DNA of 64,000 nucleotides from Gymnopilus junonius (taxonomy: Eukaryota; Basidiomycota; Agaricomycetes; Agaricales; Galerinaceae): contig JADNYJ010000151.1 in NCBI GenBank assembly GCA_015501075.1, forward strand, positions 33,584 to 97,583, written 5' to 3'. A model generated the notes under the pieces. It searched no databases, was not told the origin of the DNA, and saw only the letters and a list, made by a program, of their open reading frames with translations. The position numbers and the translations under genes were made by a program. Positions 1 through 11,574 of the stretch are shown here, in pieces. Each line of letters opens with the position of its first letter. Positions within the stretch are counted from its first letter, which is position 1.

Positions 1-221
1 GTAGCCAGAATATAAAGAAGCACTTAAATGCCATGAGGCCCATATGTTGCTGGCGAGGAAGAATAATTGGTGAGTGAAGACGTATTTACATTGTATTTGA
101 GGTTTGTGCTCCAGAATTTAACTACTGCGGAAGTGAAATACTAAAAAATACGAAGTAAACTTGGTTGGTTCCATGATAAATAATGAACGCTTCCGAAGTG
201 AATTTCTACATATCCTTTACT

Positions 222-1206
222 CTAATACGTGAGCAGAAGTGACCCAGTTGTCGCCGAATTCGAGAGGACCGTCATAGTGATACCGTCATTGGGATCACTG
301 ACCACGCTCCAAGGAATGGAAGGAGGGTTCTGGCCGTTCTGAAGGGTAATATCAATCGTGGAGAACACTGTATTTCCGGTGGGCAAGTCAGAAATGAATT
401 CAGTAGTATACATTTCCAATGCTTCGTAAGCTCATGTAAGTTCTCTGGTATTCGTTGCCGAAATAGTGGTGCCGCTATAGCCGACAAAAGTGGACTTGTA
501 ATCGTACGTCGTCACGCCTCCAGATGTCGATGTGCCAGTCAGCGTCATCTGGCCTTGTAAAAACGTACCGGGAGATACTTGGGTAATGTCGGTATGATAT
601 ACGTTATTGTCGATAAGCCACCATGACGCAATGGCGTAGAATTCGCCTCCTCCGGCTGGAGAGATACCATATTGCAGCACGGGCTGTAAAATTCCGCCAA
701 GGTCCTGCGGTACAAGGCCATTCCACCAGTAAAGCAGTTGGCCGTCCCAAGTAGATGGGGTCGGAGGGACGACCCAGTTGGTGCCAAAGAAAGAGATCGG
801 ACTTGTGCCCACGTTATTCCAGTCCGTGTAGGCAATGTAGACACTTTGCAAATCACGGCGTCTAGAGGTAGGTCCTTGTAGGACTCCTACAAGCTTTGAA
901 TTCGAACCTGTGAAAGGAGCGGAGTGAAGGATAATCCCGTTCGCGGCTATGATCTGAATTTCAGTGGCTGACTGGTGTACCCTTGCGCCCTGTGGAACGG
1001 TGTGGACGTTAGACTTTGGTACAAGCCCAGCTGGGGTCTGCACAAGCTCCTCACTTGACCTCTATGTGATGATCCAAGGCATAAATGAGTAAGTATTAGA
1101 AAATATGATCGTAAAGAGACTACCTTACGATGTCAAGGGGGCTTGCAATACCAGTTAGGACATGGGTGGCGAGAAGCGCGAACTTGAAAAGGCCTTTGAA
1201 CGACAT
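222..1206 (-). pseudogene. Secreted beta-sandwich-like protein, interrupted by one in-frame TGA
   Basis: Two exons: 1206-1129 and 1061-222, joined by a 67-bp intron (donor GTAAGG, acceptor CACATAG). The first exon encodes a signal peptide (MSFKGLFKFALLATHVLTG). The body is rich in Gly, Thr, Trp and Tyr, with a central stretch of the type YWWNGLVPQD...ILQPVLQYG...YAIASWWL. I associate this pattern with fungal secreted proteins of concanavalin-A/G1-peptidase-like beta-sandwich fold; I see no clear catalytic Gln/Glu pair, so no peptidase call is made. At 434-432 an in-frame TGA follows TRELT. The same frame then stays open for 69 more codons (AYEALEMYTTEF onward), as expected if a Trp codon TGG became TGA. 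Full length would be about 305 aa. It could be a pseudogene, a shortened protein or a base error. Confidence 0.65.
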
Positions 1207-1330
1207 TGGTTACCTGTAAGATTATTTGAATATGTAAGAAAGTCAGCCAGTCAATAGAATGAAAGCTCACTAAGCGAGATCGCTGCTTGAGTAGTCAGGC
1301 AACTTAAGGAACTCTGACCTCTGACTGACC

Positions 1331-1339
1331 TCTTTTATA
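1331..1339 (-). promoter_or_regulatory. TATA box of the 222-1206 gene
   Basis: On the minus strand the sequence reads TATAAAAGA, about 125 bp upstream of the ATG at 1206. This is a usual distance for a fungal TATA box with a short 5' leader. Confidence 0.5.
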
Positions 1340-2227
1340 CGCGAAAACGACCCAATCTAGCTACCCGACATCGCGAAACAAAGGCCGCCCCTGGCCGCAG
1401 TGGAATTCGATGTACCCTTTGCCATAGTTCGGCATGAAATAGCGTGGCCAGATTATGGAGGAGGAGCGTACTGGAACGACAAAGACCCATTGTAATACGC
1501 GACCCTTTCCCTTTCGCCGAGAGAATGATCTGGACAAGTCAGAATAATTGGCGAGAGAATAGCTGCATGCTTATAACTCGATCAAAAATGCGAATGACCT
1601 CTTACGTTACGCGCCAATCGACTTTCTCGTGATGGATTGAAAATATCCTTGGGAAGCGGGCGAGATATACGGGGTTTTGCATGTTTTTTTGCGGGGTAGG
1701 CGCATCAGAAATGTACCTTAGTGAGTCAGCTGTGCGCTTTGAACAAAATAGAGGGCATTCCAGGAAATTTCGGCGACTAAGATCGGGCAGTGAGGTAATG
1801 AATGCAATGAATGCTGGACCGAATGGTAATGTTCACAAGTACCTTCTTTCATCCATCACGAAAGTATTCTGATTCTAGACAACAAGCCGGACGCCCCATC
1901 CACGGCAGTGAATAAGGCATGACCACATACCCTCAACATTCTGATGTCGACCATGTCTTCCTGAGCTAACACTGGGGGTATGCAGCGACAAGTTGAAAAT
2001 GCGTGTTCAGATAACAGAACGGGAATTACAAAACACCGGAAATAAGAGAAATATATCGCAATGTAAAGTTCTGCTCTTCATATGCATCCTCAGATGTCCG
2101 CTTCCTGCTCGTCCTTAAAGTTCAACCTGAAATAGGATTCGGTTCCTTTTGACAAGAGAAAAACCCTGGAAAATGACTCACATCCATAACATCAAGCACT
2201 GGAAAGCAAACCGAGCCTCAACGGGGA
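1340..2227. other. Gene-free stretch
   Basis: Only short open frames without plausible splice partners or recognisable motifs were seen. The left part is the upstream region of the 222-1206 gene. Confidence 0.5.
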
Positions 2228-2526
2228 TCAAAGGTTGGGTGCGGAGCCTGTCATCGAAGGGGCATCGGCAAGAGCAAGGTTCAACTCCGCGGCTTGGTCG
2301 GAAGTCGGGTTTGATACTGGCGAGCTCTGCTCATGAGTGTCGGTACCTTCATGAGGGGTATCCATTGGGGTAGGCTGTTCGAGAGTGGGTCAATGGCGGG
2401 GAAAGGAAGTTCAACGACAGCCCTCAAACACGCATGTAAGTCATGGTTACTTACCTCGGCCTTTCGTTTCGAAAATTTCTTGGATATTTTTTGGAAAATA
2501 TTCTTGAAGGAGTCGGCGAGTGGCAT
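2228..2526 (-). CDS. Small basic protein, 72 aa, unknown function
   Basis: Two exons: 2526-2455 (24 codons) and 2374-2228, joined by an 80-bp intron (donor GTAAGT, acceptor CGAACAG). Exon 1 encodes an amphipathic basic segment (MPLADSFKNIFQKISKKFSK) and exon 2 a Ser/Thr/Pro/Asp-rich acidic tail ending in SMTGSAPNL. The phase matches across the intron and composition is coherent on both sides, which is the main support. A CCTACAG acceptor-like site lies just before the ATG, so a 5'-UTR intron is likely. I recognise no family. The basic helix could bind membrane or nucleic acid, but this is a guess. The start could lie further upstream if the preceding open frame is coding. Confidence 0.45.
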
Positions 2527-5500
2527 CGCTGTAGGGGACGAGAAGGATGGATCCTGGAGGTAGACAATGTGGACATAGGGATGGAACTTAAGAGCAATAG
2601 AAGGAACAGGTGTGAAGGCACGCACGTGGATGAGATACGAAGCGAAGCTTGAAGTTTGAGCCTCAACGGTGTGCGCAGTTTCATAGGCTGGTGTAGGCCT
2701 TATTGTGGTCCGTTAGTCGAGCATGACGGGAATGAACACGTTGAGGCCTGAAGATCTGAAGCTCGAAGGCTAGCAGGGTGTTCGCATTATATAATCGACC
2801 GAAACACATTCATTCGGAACGTTGGAGTCGCTAAGCCTCAACAACACGATACGGTTAAACCCTCTCAAACCCATGGGAAATTTCATGACGTCTTGCCATA
2901 CAACTAGACAGCTTCTCGAACTTCATTACCGCTAATCAAAGGCACAACACGTCGAAGTAGTCATTCGAGACGTTGTCTATGGGCAGACGGCGATGAGTAA
3001 GGTCAACCGATGGTGCCGTGCGAGGTCCTGAATTCGCGGAAGATGAACCTTTGAAGAGATGAGAAGGAGAGCAGACAGATGTAAGCCCCGACTGGCACCC
3101 GCGAATGCTGCCAGCTGCAGGTTTCCACTTCGGAAAAATCTAAAACCTCGGACAGGGTGTCGTAACTGTAATTCTAGACTTCATTTCCAGCTATCCGATC
3201 ATATTAATGTGGTTCTTGGTCGTAATAAGAGATAAGTAAGTACGAACCTTGATAACGCAATCCCAAGTGAATGATCATCGTGCGGTGGACCTTGTTCCTT
3301 CCGGTAGCGATTTATTCTTCTTGCTCACAAACACACTCTCTGGTAACGGCCTTAAATGACGGTGTATCTTGCGGAACGTTTGACTTAGCTAGCATGGGGG
3401 GATGCAGAGGTGAGGCCGACCAGGTGGACAATGATTTTAAAAAACGAAATTGACCTGCTGGTGAATTTAAACTGCTTAGTAATCCAACCCTAACCTTCAA
3501 CATTTTGAACGCGCTGTCCACGCCAACCTTCACATTGCCTTCACAACGCGGAAACCCGACTAGGCGCCCTAGGAAATGCAGACATTCAAGTACCTCACGA
3601 TAACGCCTGCATTTATGCACACGCATTGGCGAAATTGCAAGCGGTAGGACGAAGTTGATGGCATCTTGAACTTTGCCCTCAGACCGAGCCTACGACCCCT
3701 AGTAGCAGCAGCAGCGCAGCGTTTTTATGCTTAAAGGTACATACTTCCTGCCTTTTGGCTTGATTGAATTTAATTTATGAACTGCAGTCATAATGTAGTC
3801 CGCCTTTTGAGGCCAATTTCAGGAATTGGGAAGGTGATAAACTAAGGTGAGGAGTGGATTTCGACCAACCTCGTTCTGTGATATTTTATACTAACGAGCA
3901 GTGCTGCTAGCTGTACTATCTACATGGTCGGGCTGTCCTTATCTCTTGCCGTCCATGGTTTGGTTTTTACCATGAAAGCCATCACGCCCACGGCCTGAAA
4001 TGTTTTCCCTCTGAAGTCCATTTGTTCACGAGTAGTTCAGCATCGGATCCAAGGAAATTATACGGATCATACGTAAGTCAGCCCTTGCTCTCGCCATTAA
4101 TTCCCCTCATCTGGGCTTGTTTCCTTATAGTGGAGATGGATGGTGTTGACACGCTCGCTGACTCCCTACAACATTCTCCCCTCCTCCCCCGGAACAACTA
4201 CGTCTGCGTGCGGCATCAAAGTCTTCCTGACCAACGCCACTGTCAATTATTCAGACGAGTCCAGCCCTGTATGCCCCTTCCTCCTGACCTGGCCTCCAAT
4301 TTATCTTTACCTTCGCCCATTGACTGGAGGTACGTGTCAGCAACATCTTGATGTACACGAGCATCCTGTTGATTGACTGAATTTCTTCCTACAGCGGCGC
4401 GTGTCTTTGAATTCTTCGATGGAATTTGGAGGCACAAATGTGAAGAATGATTGGCCTAGTCCTCAAACGTCTCATGCTCATAAATGTCGTCGGGCAGTCC
4501 TCTGAGACTTCTGCAGCCACGTTCCTCGCCGCAGACAAGCTATGGAAATAAGCTCAGTTCATTGCAAGCACCCACTTGGCATGGACTCGGCACCCAGTTT
4601 TCCTATTCAGAACTTTTCTGCCCATAAGCCACCCGAAGGGCTACGGAGATGTGACACGTCACGCGTAAGTTGAATGTTGTTGTGACCGATTCTTGTTGCC
4701 TGGCCTGACCTTTAATTCATCCCTCAGCCTGAACGCATCGCAGTCTGAGTCCCGAAAGTGACGCGTCCATTCCTCCCTATGTCAAGCCCAGTTTTGGCGG
4801 TGCTTAAATTCTCCCCCAGTTCAAGTGCTCATCATCACTGCTGTCGTCAATCTTGGAAAGTGACCCGGATCCTCCAGACCATCTCTCTCTTCGCTCCGCC
4901 CCATATTCTCCAGAAAATTAGCTCTCAGCAGTTTGAATGACTACCTACCATCAACGCAGCTCTACATCCTCATCCTTACCCAGTTCTCCAGTCGAGTTTT
5001 AGCTCGCCACCCTGGAAGCGACGGTCTACACGCCTTCTTACTTCGGAAGTGTCGGATTTTGTTGTCAGTTCCCGAAGATTTCCCTTTCATTTGCAGTGAA
5101 TATCGGCTGCCCTCGCCTTATTGTCACCCCCTTCAGCGTATCTGCCAAGAAAAGCGCGGCTGCTCGTTTCAACTTCAGGCCCATGGTGTGCAGATCTGCG
5201 ATGTTCCATGTTCTTTCTCGCCTTTTCATCTTTTTTTTGCAGCTTCACATTCACATCGTCGTTGTCATCACAATGCCGGTTTGTGGTTCCGCCTCCGTTT
5301 GCTTGACTATGGGCCCGTTTTCTTTTATCGTCCAGAACTCTGCGTATACTGGTGTTGGGTTGCGGGTTGGAATATGAAATTGATTTTGTCTGGACTACTG
5401 CTTCAGAGTATTCTCGCTGCTCGCCCCTCGCCATTTTGCCTTTATCCATCTCTAAATTTGATGTCATATCGCGGTCATTTTTTGCACCGAGGTTGGCGAT

Positions 5501-5876
5501 CGTAGATTCTTTAGCCTGTACTTTTGTGTGTGGATCAGATATGAACGCATGCTCGACATGTGTGGATTCCGTTCTGCACAACATTATACGCAGATTGGGT
5601 GGATCGATTTTCATCCGGAACCACGTGGGTTGGCTCCGCCTTTCCTTACCACTGTCATTCTGTATGTTCTTACTTTCAATGGCGAAACTGGCGATTGACC
5701 GGCGACTCGATATATATTGGCGCTGTACCTACGTACTTCGGAATTCTAGATGAATTGCGCCCTGAAACTCAGAAGGCATTGTATAAGCATACCTGGCCGG
5801 ATTTTTGTGAGTGGGACTAACTTCCAGAGGTCATTATCCAGTCTGACTCACATTAAATCTCAAGTAGCCATGCATA
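2527..5876. other. Gene-poor stretch with possible decayed exons
   Basis: No complete gene could be built. On the plus strand at about 4022-4450 there are open segments joined by good splice signals (GTAAGT at 4073, acceptor near 4130; GTACGT at 4331, acceptor near 4395). They read as a possible partial protein, including a stretch VFLTNATVNYSDESSP, but start and family are unclear. An open segment at 5560-5820 (ending ALYKHTWPDFCEWD) also looks partly coding. Both may be remnants. Confidence 0.3.
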
Positions 5877-6464
5877 TTACCCAGAAAATCTTATAGTGAC
5901 TTCTCTGTAAGCCCCAACAGCGACTTTCTTGTCAAAGTTAGCTGCAATGTACTCCGCCCTTTCATCCGAATCAGTAGCAGCGTCAAAGGCAGCAGCATGA
6001 GTTGAGTTTTTTGCGTCGATGATGTATCTAAACCCATCACCTGGTTGATAGAAATACGCGTCGATAGGCTGGACATCTGTACAACCTCCCTCGGCTGCTG
6101 CGGCACCTCGACGCCTCCTCTTAGTCCCGTTTTCAAAAGCAGCAGCGCTGATTACCCCTGTTTGTCCTGTAACCAGACACTGTCCTTGCTGGACGTCGAA
6201 GATAAGTATGCCGCATATGTTGCCTCCATTTGGCCTGTAAACACGGACTTGTGTTCCGCTGGCGGCATCCTGGAAGTTTTCTGCTAAAATAGAGGACCAG
6301 AGGTAGGAGGGGCTTCCGCAGCACAGATCTGGTTTGAGAGCGGTGCAGATTGCGCCGACGCTAGTAGTACAGTTCTCTGCGTTGTAGAACAGAACATCGA
6401 CGGTTGTGTGCGCGCTGATCCCAGCGATGAAGAAAGAGACGAAGAAAGGGGGGACTTTGAACAT
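5877..6464 (-). CDS. Secreted cysteine-containing protein, 195 aa
   Basis: Single coding exon from the ATG at 6464. A TTCTTGTAG acceptor lies 6 bp before this ATG, suggesting a 5'-UTR intron, so the in-frame TTG further upstream is not used. The N-terminus (MFKVPPFFVSFFIAGISAH) is a signal peptide. The mature part has Cys residues grouped in ENCTTSVGAICTALKPDLCC and later single Cys in GGNICG, GQCLV and GGCTD, probably forming disulphides. A very basic patch, NGTKRRRRG, about two thirds along could be a Kex2-type processing site. I do not recognise a catalytic domain. Likely an extracellular or wall protein. Confidence 0.6.
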   Translation of the reverse strand: MFKVPPFFVSFFIAGISAHTTVDVLFYNAENCTTSVGAICTALKPDLCCGSPSYLWSSILAENFQDAASGTQVRVYRPNGGNICGILIFDVQQGQCLVTGQTGVISAAAFENGTKRRRRGAAAAEGGCTDVQPIDAYFYQPGDGFRYIIDAKNSTHAAAFDAATDSDERAEYIAANFDKKVAVGAYREVTIRFSG

Positions 6465-7226
6465 CGGCCTACAAGAATGCAAACGTTAGTCAGAAATTTG
6501 AAGAGATGAATGGTAGGTCAAATGAACACGAACACGAACTTGAAAGGCGCTGAAGTTGGATACGCTGAGGGCTATGGTATGATTAGGCTATCCCAATTTA
6601 TTGAACTTGCGTTTATATGCTTCTGTCTGGACAGAAATCACACCATGCAATGTTCGAACTTCCATCACACCAGTCAGGAATGACTTATATATATTTATTC
6701 TGCTGAAGATTGTTGCCCTTGGAGAGCTTAAAATACTTTGACTATGTCTATGTAGTATGTGCAGTATGTGCAGCTAAATGGTGACGACATTGAAGGGCAT
6801 AGACCCGATCCGAATATAACCTGTCAACAAAAGGTTTAGCACCAAGACTCACTCAGTTCGCCTGTAGGCCACTTGCTGACTGATCCGAAATGTGGCTTAA
6901 CTTAGTACTTGGGTCTTGGTCGAACCCGCCGTCAATTATGCAACACATTTGAATACCTTATGATATGTGACGAACCACTGTAAGCTACTTCCTGATAATC
7001 AAAGGGGGTTCTCGGAGACGACACCTTCCAAGCACCCAAGGATAGCGCAAACATAGTGATAGATTAAATTACGGAATGAAACGAGTCAAAATACATGCAT
7101 TGTGCAATTAGGAGGGTATCTGAGCCAGTAGAACAATATAGCATCGCCTTGTAGAAGTTTAGAAATGAATAACTTTCAACTTGGAGGAAGAGACTAAATG
7201 GGGATGCCCTCACAAACTCGAAGAGC
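6465..7226. other. Intergenic stretch
   Basis: The left half is the promoter and leader of the secreted protein gene at 5877-6464. The right half is the 3' side of the epimerase-like gene. Nothing else was seen. Confidence 0.5.
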
Positions 7227-8205
7227 TCAAAGAGAAACGTTAGACCAATCATTCTTGTGGTGCCAGCCCAACAAGCGTGCTGCCTTGGAGCAGTCGAAGA
7301 GGCCTTGGGTCCCAACAAACTCCTTACCATCCTTTACAGGGACATTTGGAAAATGTTCCTTGATGAGCGCTTGAGTTTCCCCGTTAACCAACGTATGGGG
7401 AGCAACAATGAAGAAGCGTTCGTGACCGGCCCATTTATCGTTATCCTCCACAGCAAGGATGAAGGCCTCTGCACCGGAATCCTCTTGAGTATATGACCAA
7501 AGATCCTTGGCGCGATTAGTGGAATGACCGCCGGGTACTGCCCTGCCTGGAAGAGACCAGCTTGGGCGTAAGCTCGCGATTTTCATCGATTGATATCGTC
7601 GAATGATGGTGTCAGCCTGCAGCTCCATAATCCTAAATAGATTATAGATTAGTATTAGATTTGTCAAGGTGTCCTCCGGAGCATAAATCAGACTTACACT
7701 TTTGACAATCCATAAGGCCCGTCGGGTTCACATGGATGTTCTTCGTCAATTGGAAAGTAGTGCAGCCGAGGGCTTTGACTCCACCACATGGTGATGACGT
7801 TTATGGAAGAGGCTTGAGCGATCCTATTTATGCTTAAATCTGCACAAGCCCGTAAAATATTCCAGGAGACAACGACGTTACTGAAAGTGTGTATTTAATT
7901 TCTCAGTCGTATTTGTCATTATATAAGGAACTCAACTTGTTGTGAGATTGTACTCTGTAATCACCAGGAGTGGGATAAGCAGCCAGAGCAATAACGGCAT
8001 CGGAACCTGCTAGAACGTTCAAAGTTGTACCAAAATCGGTTAGGTCGCCTTGTTTGAAGGTATATTCCGGACGGTTAAGCCAAGTACCATCTTGGTACTG
8101 AGGCTCGGTTAGATCGATCCCAACTACGTGGTGTCCTCGTTCTAGAGCGAGTTTGACGACTCGTCTTCCAATGCTGCCGTTCGAACCAGTAACAGCGATT
8201 ATCAT
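7227..8205 (-). CDS. NAD(P)-dependent epimerase/reductase-like extended SDR
   Basis: Three exons: 8205-7937, 7880-7698 and 7632-7227, with 56- and 65-bp introns; phases match and give 285 aa. The N-terminus carries the Rossmann dinucleotide-binding motif (VTGSNGSIGRR), followed by an acidic residue in GIDLTEP at the end of the second strand, as in NAD-preferring extended SDRs. The catalytic Tyr-x-x-x-Lys is seen as GPYGLSKV, preceded by a Ser pair in IAQASSINVI. The C-terminal part (LRPSWSLP, then LLGWHHKNDW) matches the substrate-binding end of UDP-sugar epimerase-like proteins. Substrate cannot be told. A MITE sits 48 bp upstream of the ATG and occupies the promoter position. Confidence 0.85.
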
Positions 8206-8253
8206 GACTGCTAATATGGTGGTTAGGCGTCAAGAAGTTGGCGAAGTCGCGCA

Positions 8254-8896
8254 CACTGCTGGCAACAGGTTATTTAAGTTGACCAAAAATGATTAAGAAA
8301 ATAAATTAAACATGTTTATGTTCTTGGTCTGCTTTTCCGTCATATAAAATCTATTTTCAACTCAACAATTGCTGGTACAGAAATTCTTTTGTCAAACACT
8401 TCATTTTTAGCATATTTATAGGCCTATTAAATGCAATACTTGTGCTAAATTTTTTTGATCAAAAATGGTGACAGAAAGGTAGAGTTTATTGTTTTATTGT
8501 TCTCGTTGTCAATTGTAGTATTTAAGACAAGTTTTGGTTCCTTTAAAATAAGGTAAAAATGTTTTCAATTCAGTTTGGGTGCGAAACATTGTTCTTTTTG
8601 TTTATCCAACAACAAAAATTCTTGCTAAATTTATCATTTACGAAACAACAAAAGAAATTGTGAATGTGAAATTTAACAAAAGCTTTTGTCTATACAAAAA
8701 CATGACGTAAACTTTAGATTCTGTGGGGCTAAGAACTTTATAATACAGGTAGAATCTGTATTATATTTTTTCAGAATTAAAATATATCATTTTTAATAGA
8801 TTCAAGAACTCGAAAAACGGTCGAAAACATGTAAACATGTTTAATTTATTTTTTTAATCATTTTTAGTCTACTTAAATAACCTGTTGCCAGCAGTG
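8254..8896. mobile_element. 643-bp MITE with CACTG termini and GCA target duplication
   Basis: The ends are inverted copies of each other: the left begins CACTGCTGGCAACAGG at 8254 and the right ends CCTGTTGCCAGCAGTG at 8896. The inverted match continues inward for about 65 bp with few mismatches (GTTATTTAAGT, AAAAATGATTAA, AAATTAAACATG). The 3-bp sequence GCA flanks both sides (8251-8253 and 8897-8899). CACT(A/G) termini with a 3-bp duplication are typical of CACTA/EnSpm-type elements. The interior is AT-rich and non-coding, so this is non-autonomous. Confidence 0.85.
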
Positions 8897-8899
8897 GCA

Positions 8900-10271
8900 G
8901 CGACAACCTTTATACTCTATTAATAATACTAGTATTAAGGATTCTAGTGGAGCTCAGAGTAGCCGGTGATCCGAATTCTATCTGGGAAAGATTCATGCGT
9001 TTACGCCGCAGGTTACCATTGAATCCACGTGAGAAGAGCATAAAAAGGAAACTGATGAACTCGCAAGTCGTGCGTTTGGGGAGAGAGTTGCGAATGATAT
9101 ATTCGTAAAACTCCTGGCAGACCTTGGAGTCAACTTGATAGGACCTTCTTAGAACTTGCTCAAATTGAATCTCCATCGGCTTCTATGAGAGAGAGGAACT
9201 GAAGCTCGAGTGCGAGGGTATGATAGACCCCATTAAATCAGAAGGGTGTGGAGGCTGCAGAACTTGGAGAAAAGGGATTCTATATGCAGCTATAACGCTG
9301 AACAGTGGAAGATAAATCAGAGCAAGGAGAAATTTGTGACCTGGGCACTACGCATAAAACTCGTTAGCACTGTACTGAAGGGAATGAACGTAGCCAGACA
9401 ACGATGAAAGTGAGGAGTTGCATGGAGAATTGCTCGTTAGATAACAATGCACGACTTTCCGAGTCGGCTGAGCAATCAGTGATGTCACAACTGTACAGTT
9501 CATCGCTTATTTCCGGATGCCGAACGACTCGTATTTTTAGACCACCTCCCATTCTTACGGCCCCTGTCTTTGGGTGCATGGACCTCTTCCCTTTATATAG
9601 CTCCTGTGGCGTACATTTCTGCGAAACAAAAAAAAACTAGCATATCCTTTTCCTGGATACTCCTAATGGTAAGTATTGCTCTTGTCTTTTCTGATTCTGA
9701 TAATGACAGTGGCTTGAGTGAAGTTACGGCCGAGCAGGGCGCAAATGTATTATTCTAATTTAAATGTTTCTGGGACTGTGGGAAGTGACAACATTTATAA
9801 TGGTTTCTAAGCATGGCCAAAGAAGTAATAATCCTTAGAAATTGCGATACTAAGCTGTTAAGTTGAGAGTATGTATATCCCATATTCTACTAAGTGTATG
9901 TCAAATTAGAAGAGCCTGAGGTGAGGTCCTACCACGGGAACTGGGTGGTATGTGGCACGGTACCACCCAGATCGTGTAGGACGGAAGAGACACGAACATT
10001 TTTTCTATTAAATTAAGCAAGAAACGTAGAAGTGACGGATCCGGTCCTTTATTGTTGACTGGGCCTGGAAATGCTACGGCAGGCCATCGCAATATGGTAA
10101 CGGAAGAATAATGTTACTTTTCAGGAATGGAAAAAATGTCGTGATGGGCCGACATCAACAAAGGTGGAACCCACGGTAACGCCAACCATTCTCTATATTT
10201 CTTCCTTGTTCCATTCCTCTTCCATTCTATCCCCGCCCCCTCATCGCTACCTATCGCTCCTAATCGACATC
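8900..10271. other. Gene-poor stretch
   Basis: An 88-codon open frame on the minus strand (9176-8910) starts with ATG next to the MITE but has no recognisable motif or neighbouring exon, so it is not called. The final 150 bp (C/T-rich near 10200) look like the promoter of the gene starting at 10272. Confidence 0.4.
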
Positions 10272-11334
10272 ATGAACGTCCCAAGCTCTTCAAGCTCTTC
10301 GACCTCTGTCAAGTAAGAGATTTTGGATTATGCAACCGAATTATTTTGACCACCCTTCCCAGCATTGGGACTGGCCTTACCAATTTTCAGTTCAGCAACC
10401 TGTAGGTCATTGTCCCAGCCTTTAATTTCTCATTTAACGTCCCTACAGGGACAACCACAACGCGCCCCTTCTTAACTCGACTGATACTTCTTCTTCCAAA
10501 TTTCCTTCGTTTCATCCACCAGTTTCTCCTGCATCTTGCTCCACTTTCAACCCCCATTCCTCTTCCAACTATCGTCCTGCTTCCAACTACCGTCCCTCTT
10601 TCGACTACCGTCCCTCTTTCAACAATCACCCCTCTTCCAACTTCCGGCCGTCTTCCGCCTACCGTGACGGCGGAAGTCCAGCTCCTAATACACCGACTCA
10701 TATACACCCTAATGGGGCATTTCATGACCCTTTCAAAGCACGCAGCGATGAACATAGTGCCCAACCCCCACCAAATCCTTCCACGGGTTCCTCTGAAGCG
10801 CCTCGCACCAGTGGGAAGGATATTGATTATTTGGAGAATGCGCGCGATTTCTATATTAATGTTCTCAAGGATCCCGAAGGCGCCAAGAGCATTTTCGTTA
10901 GAAACGGTGTTCTACCGACCAAGAGGCCTCCTAAAGGTACAGTTGCACCCAAAAAGATTCCAGGACCGTTCGCTGGCCCGCCGAGCCTAATTCCTACAAT
11001 TACAGCCCCTCGCGCTGCAGCTGGTGGTAGGAGACACGCCAGCGGTTCGTCTGCAGTACAGCAGCCTAGAAAGACTGTGAGGTTCGCACCCTATCAGAAT
11101 CCTACTACCGCCACAGCCTCCACCACTCGCGGAAACGCGACTCCTTCCACCAGTACAGCCAACACTCATTCCGCGGCAACTCCTTTACAAATGCCTCGTA
11201 GACGTAACCCGTTTGAACTACCGGCGAACATGATGAAATGCCCAATGTGCGAAGACAAATTCCCTCCCGACGGTGCCCTGTTTTTGGCGCACTTCAATTT
11301 CTATCATGGGACATATAAGTCAGGACGGCATTGA
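10272..11334 (+). CDS. Low-complexity protein with C-terminal C2H2-like zinc finger, 321 aa
   Basis: Three exons: 10272-10312, 10363-10401 and 10449-11334. Introns are 51 and 47 bp with GTAAGA and GTAGGT donors, and phases match. The N-terminal half is Ser/Pro/Asn-rich and holds a tandem repeat of about six residues (NYRPAS, NYRPSF, DYRPSF, NNHPSS, NFRPSS, AYR). A middle segment, DYLENARDFYINVLKDPEG, is more globular. The C-terminus has CPMCEDKF then HFNFYH, giving a C-x2-C...H-x4-H type zinc-binding pattern at the very end. I do not recognise a named family. The protein could be nuclear, but this rests only on the zinc finger and basic residues (PRRRNPFELP). Confidence 0.75.
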
Positions 11335-11574
11335 TAAATGGGTTGTGGGAATGAATGTATAACTTGATCGAATGTGCGTGCCACGTTGTGCAATACAAGC
11401 AGAGACCTGACTGTTCTTATAATCCTACAGTATGTTCGGTAGTTTAAACCTCGAAAAATCTGAAAATAAAACCCCAGTTAAACTCAAATAACCCCTCCTT
11501 TTCATCAGACACACACTCTCTATAAACAGGAATCCAGACTTTCTCGCTCCCCTCTTTTCGAATACTCTCTATCT

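Noticed and set aside
4933..5753. Overlapping open frames of 130-190 codons on both strands
   Set aside because: Cys/Ser/Arg-rich composition, no motif, no consistent exon partners; they overlap each other in opposite directions.
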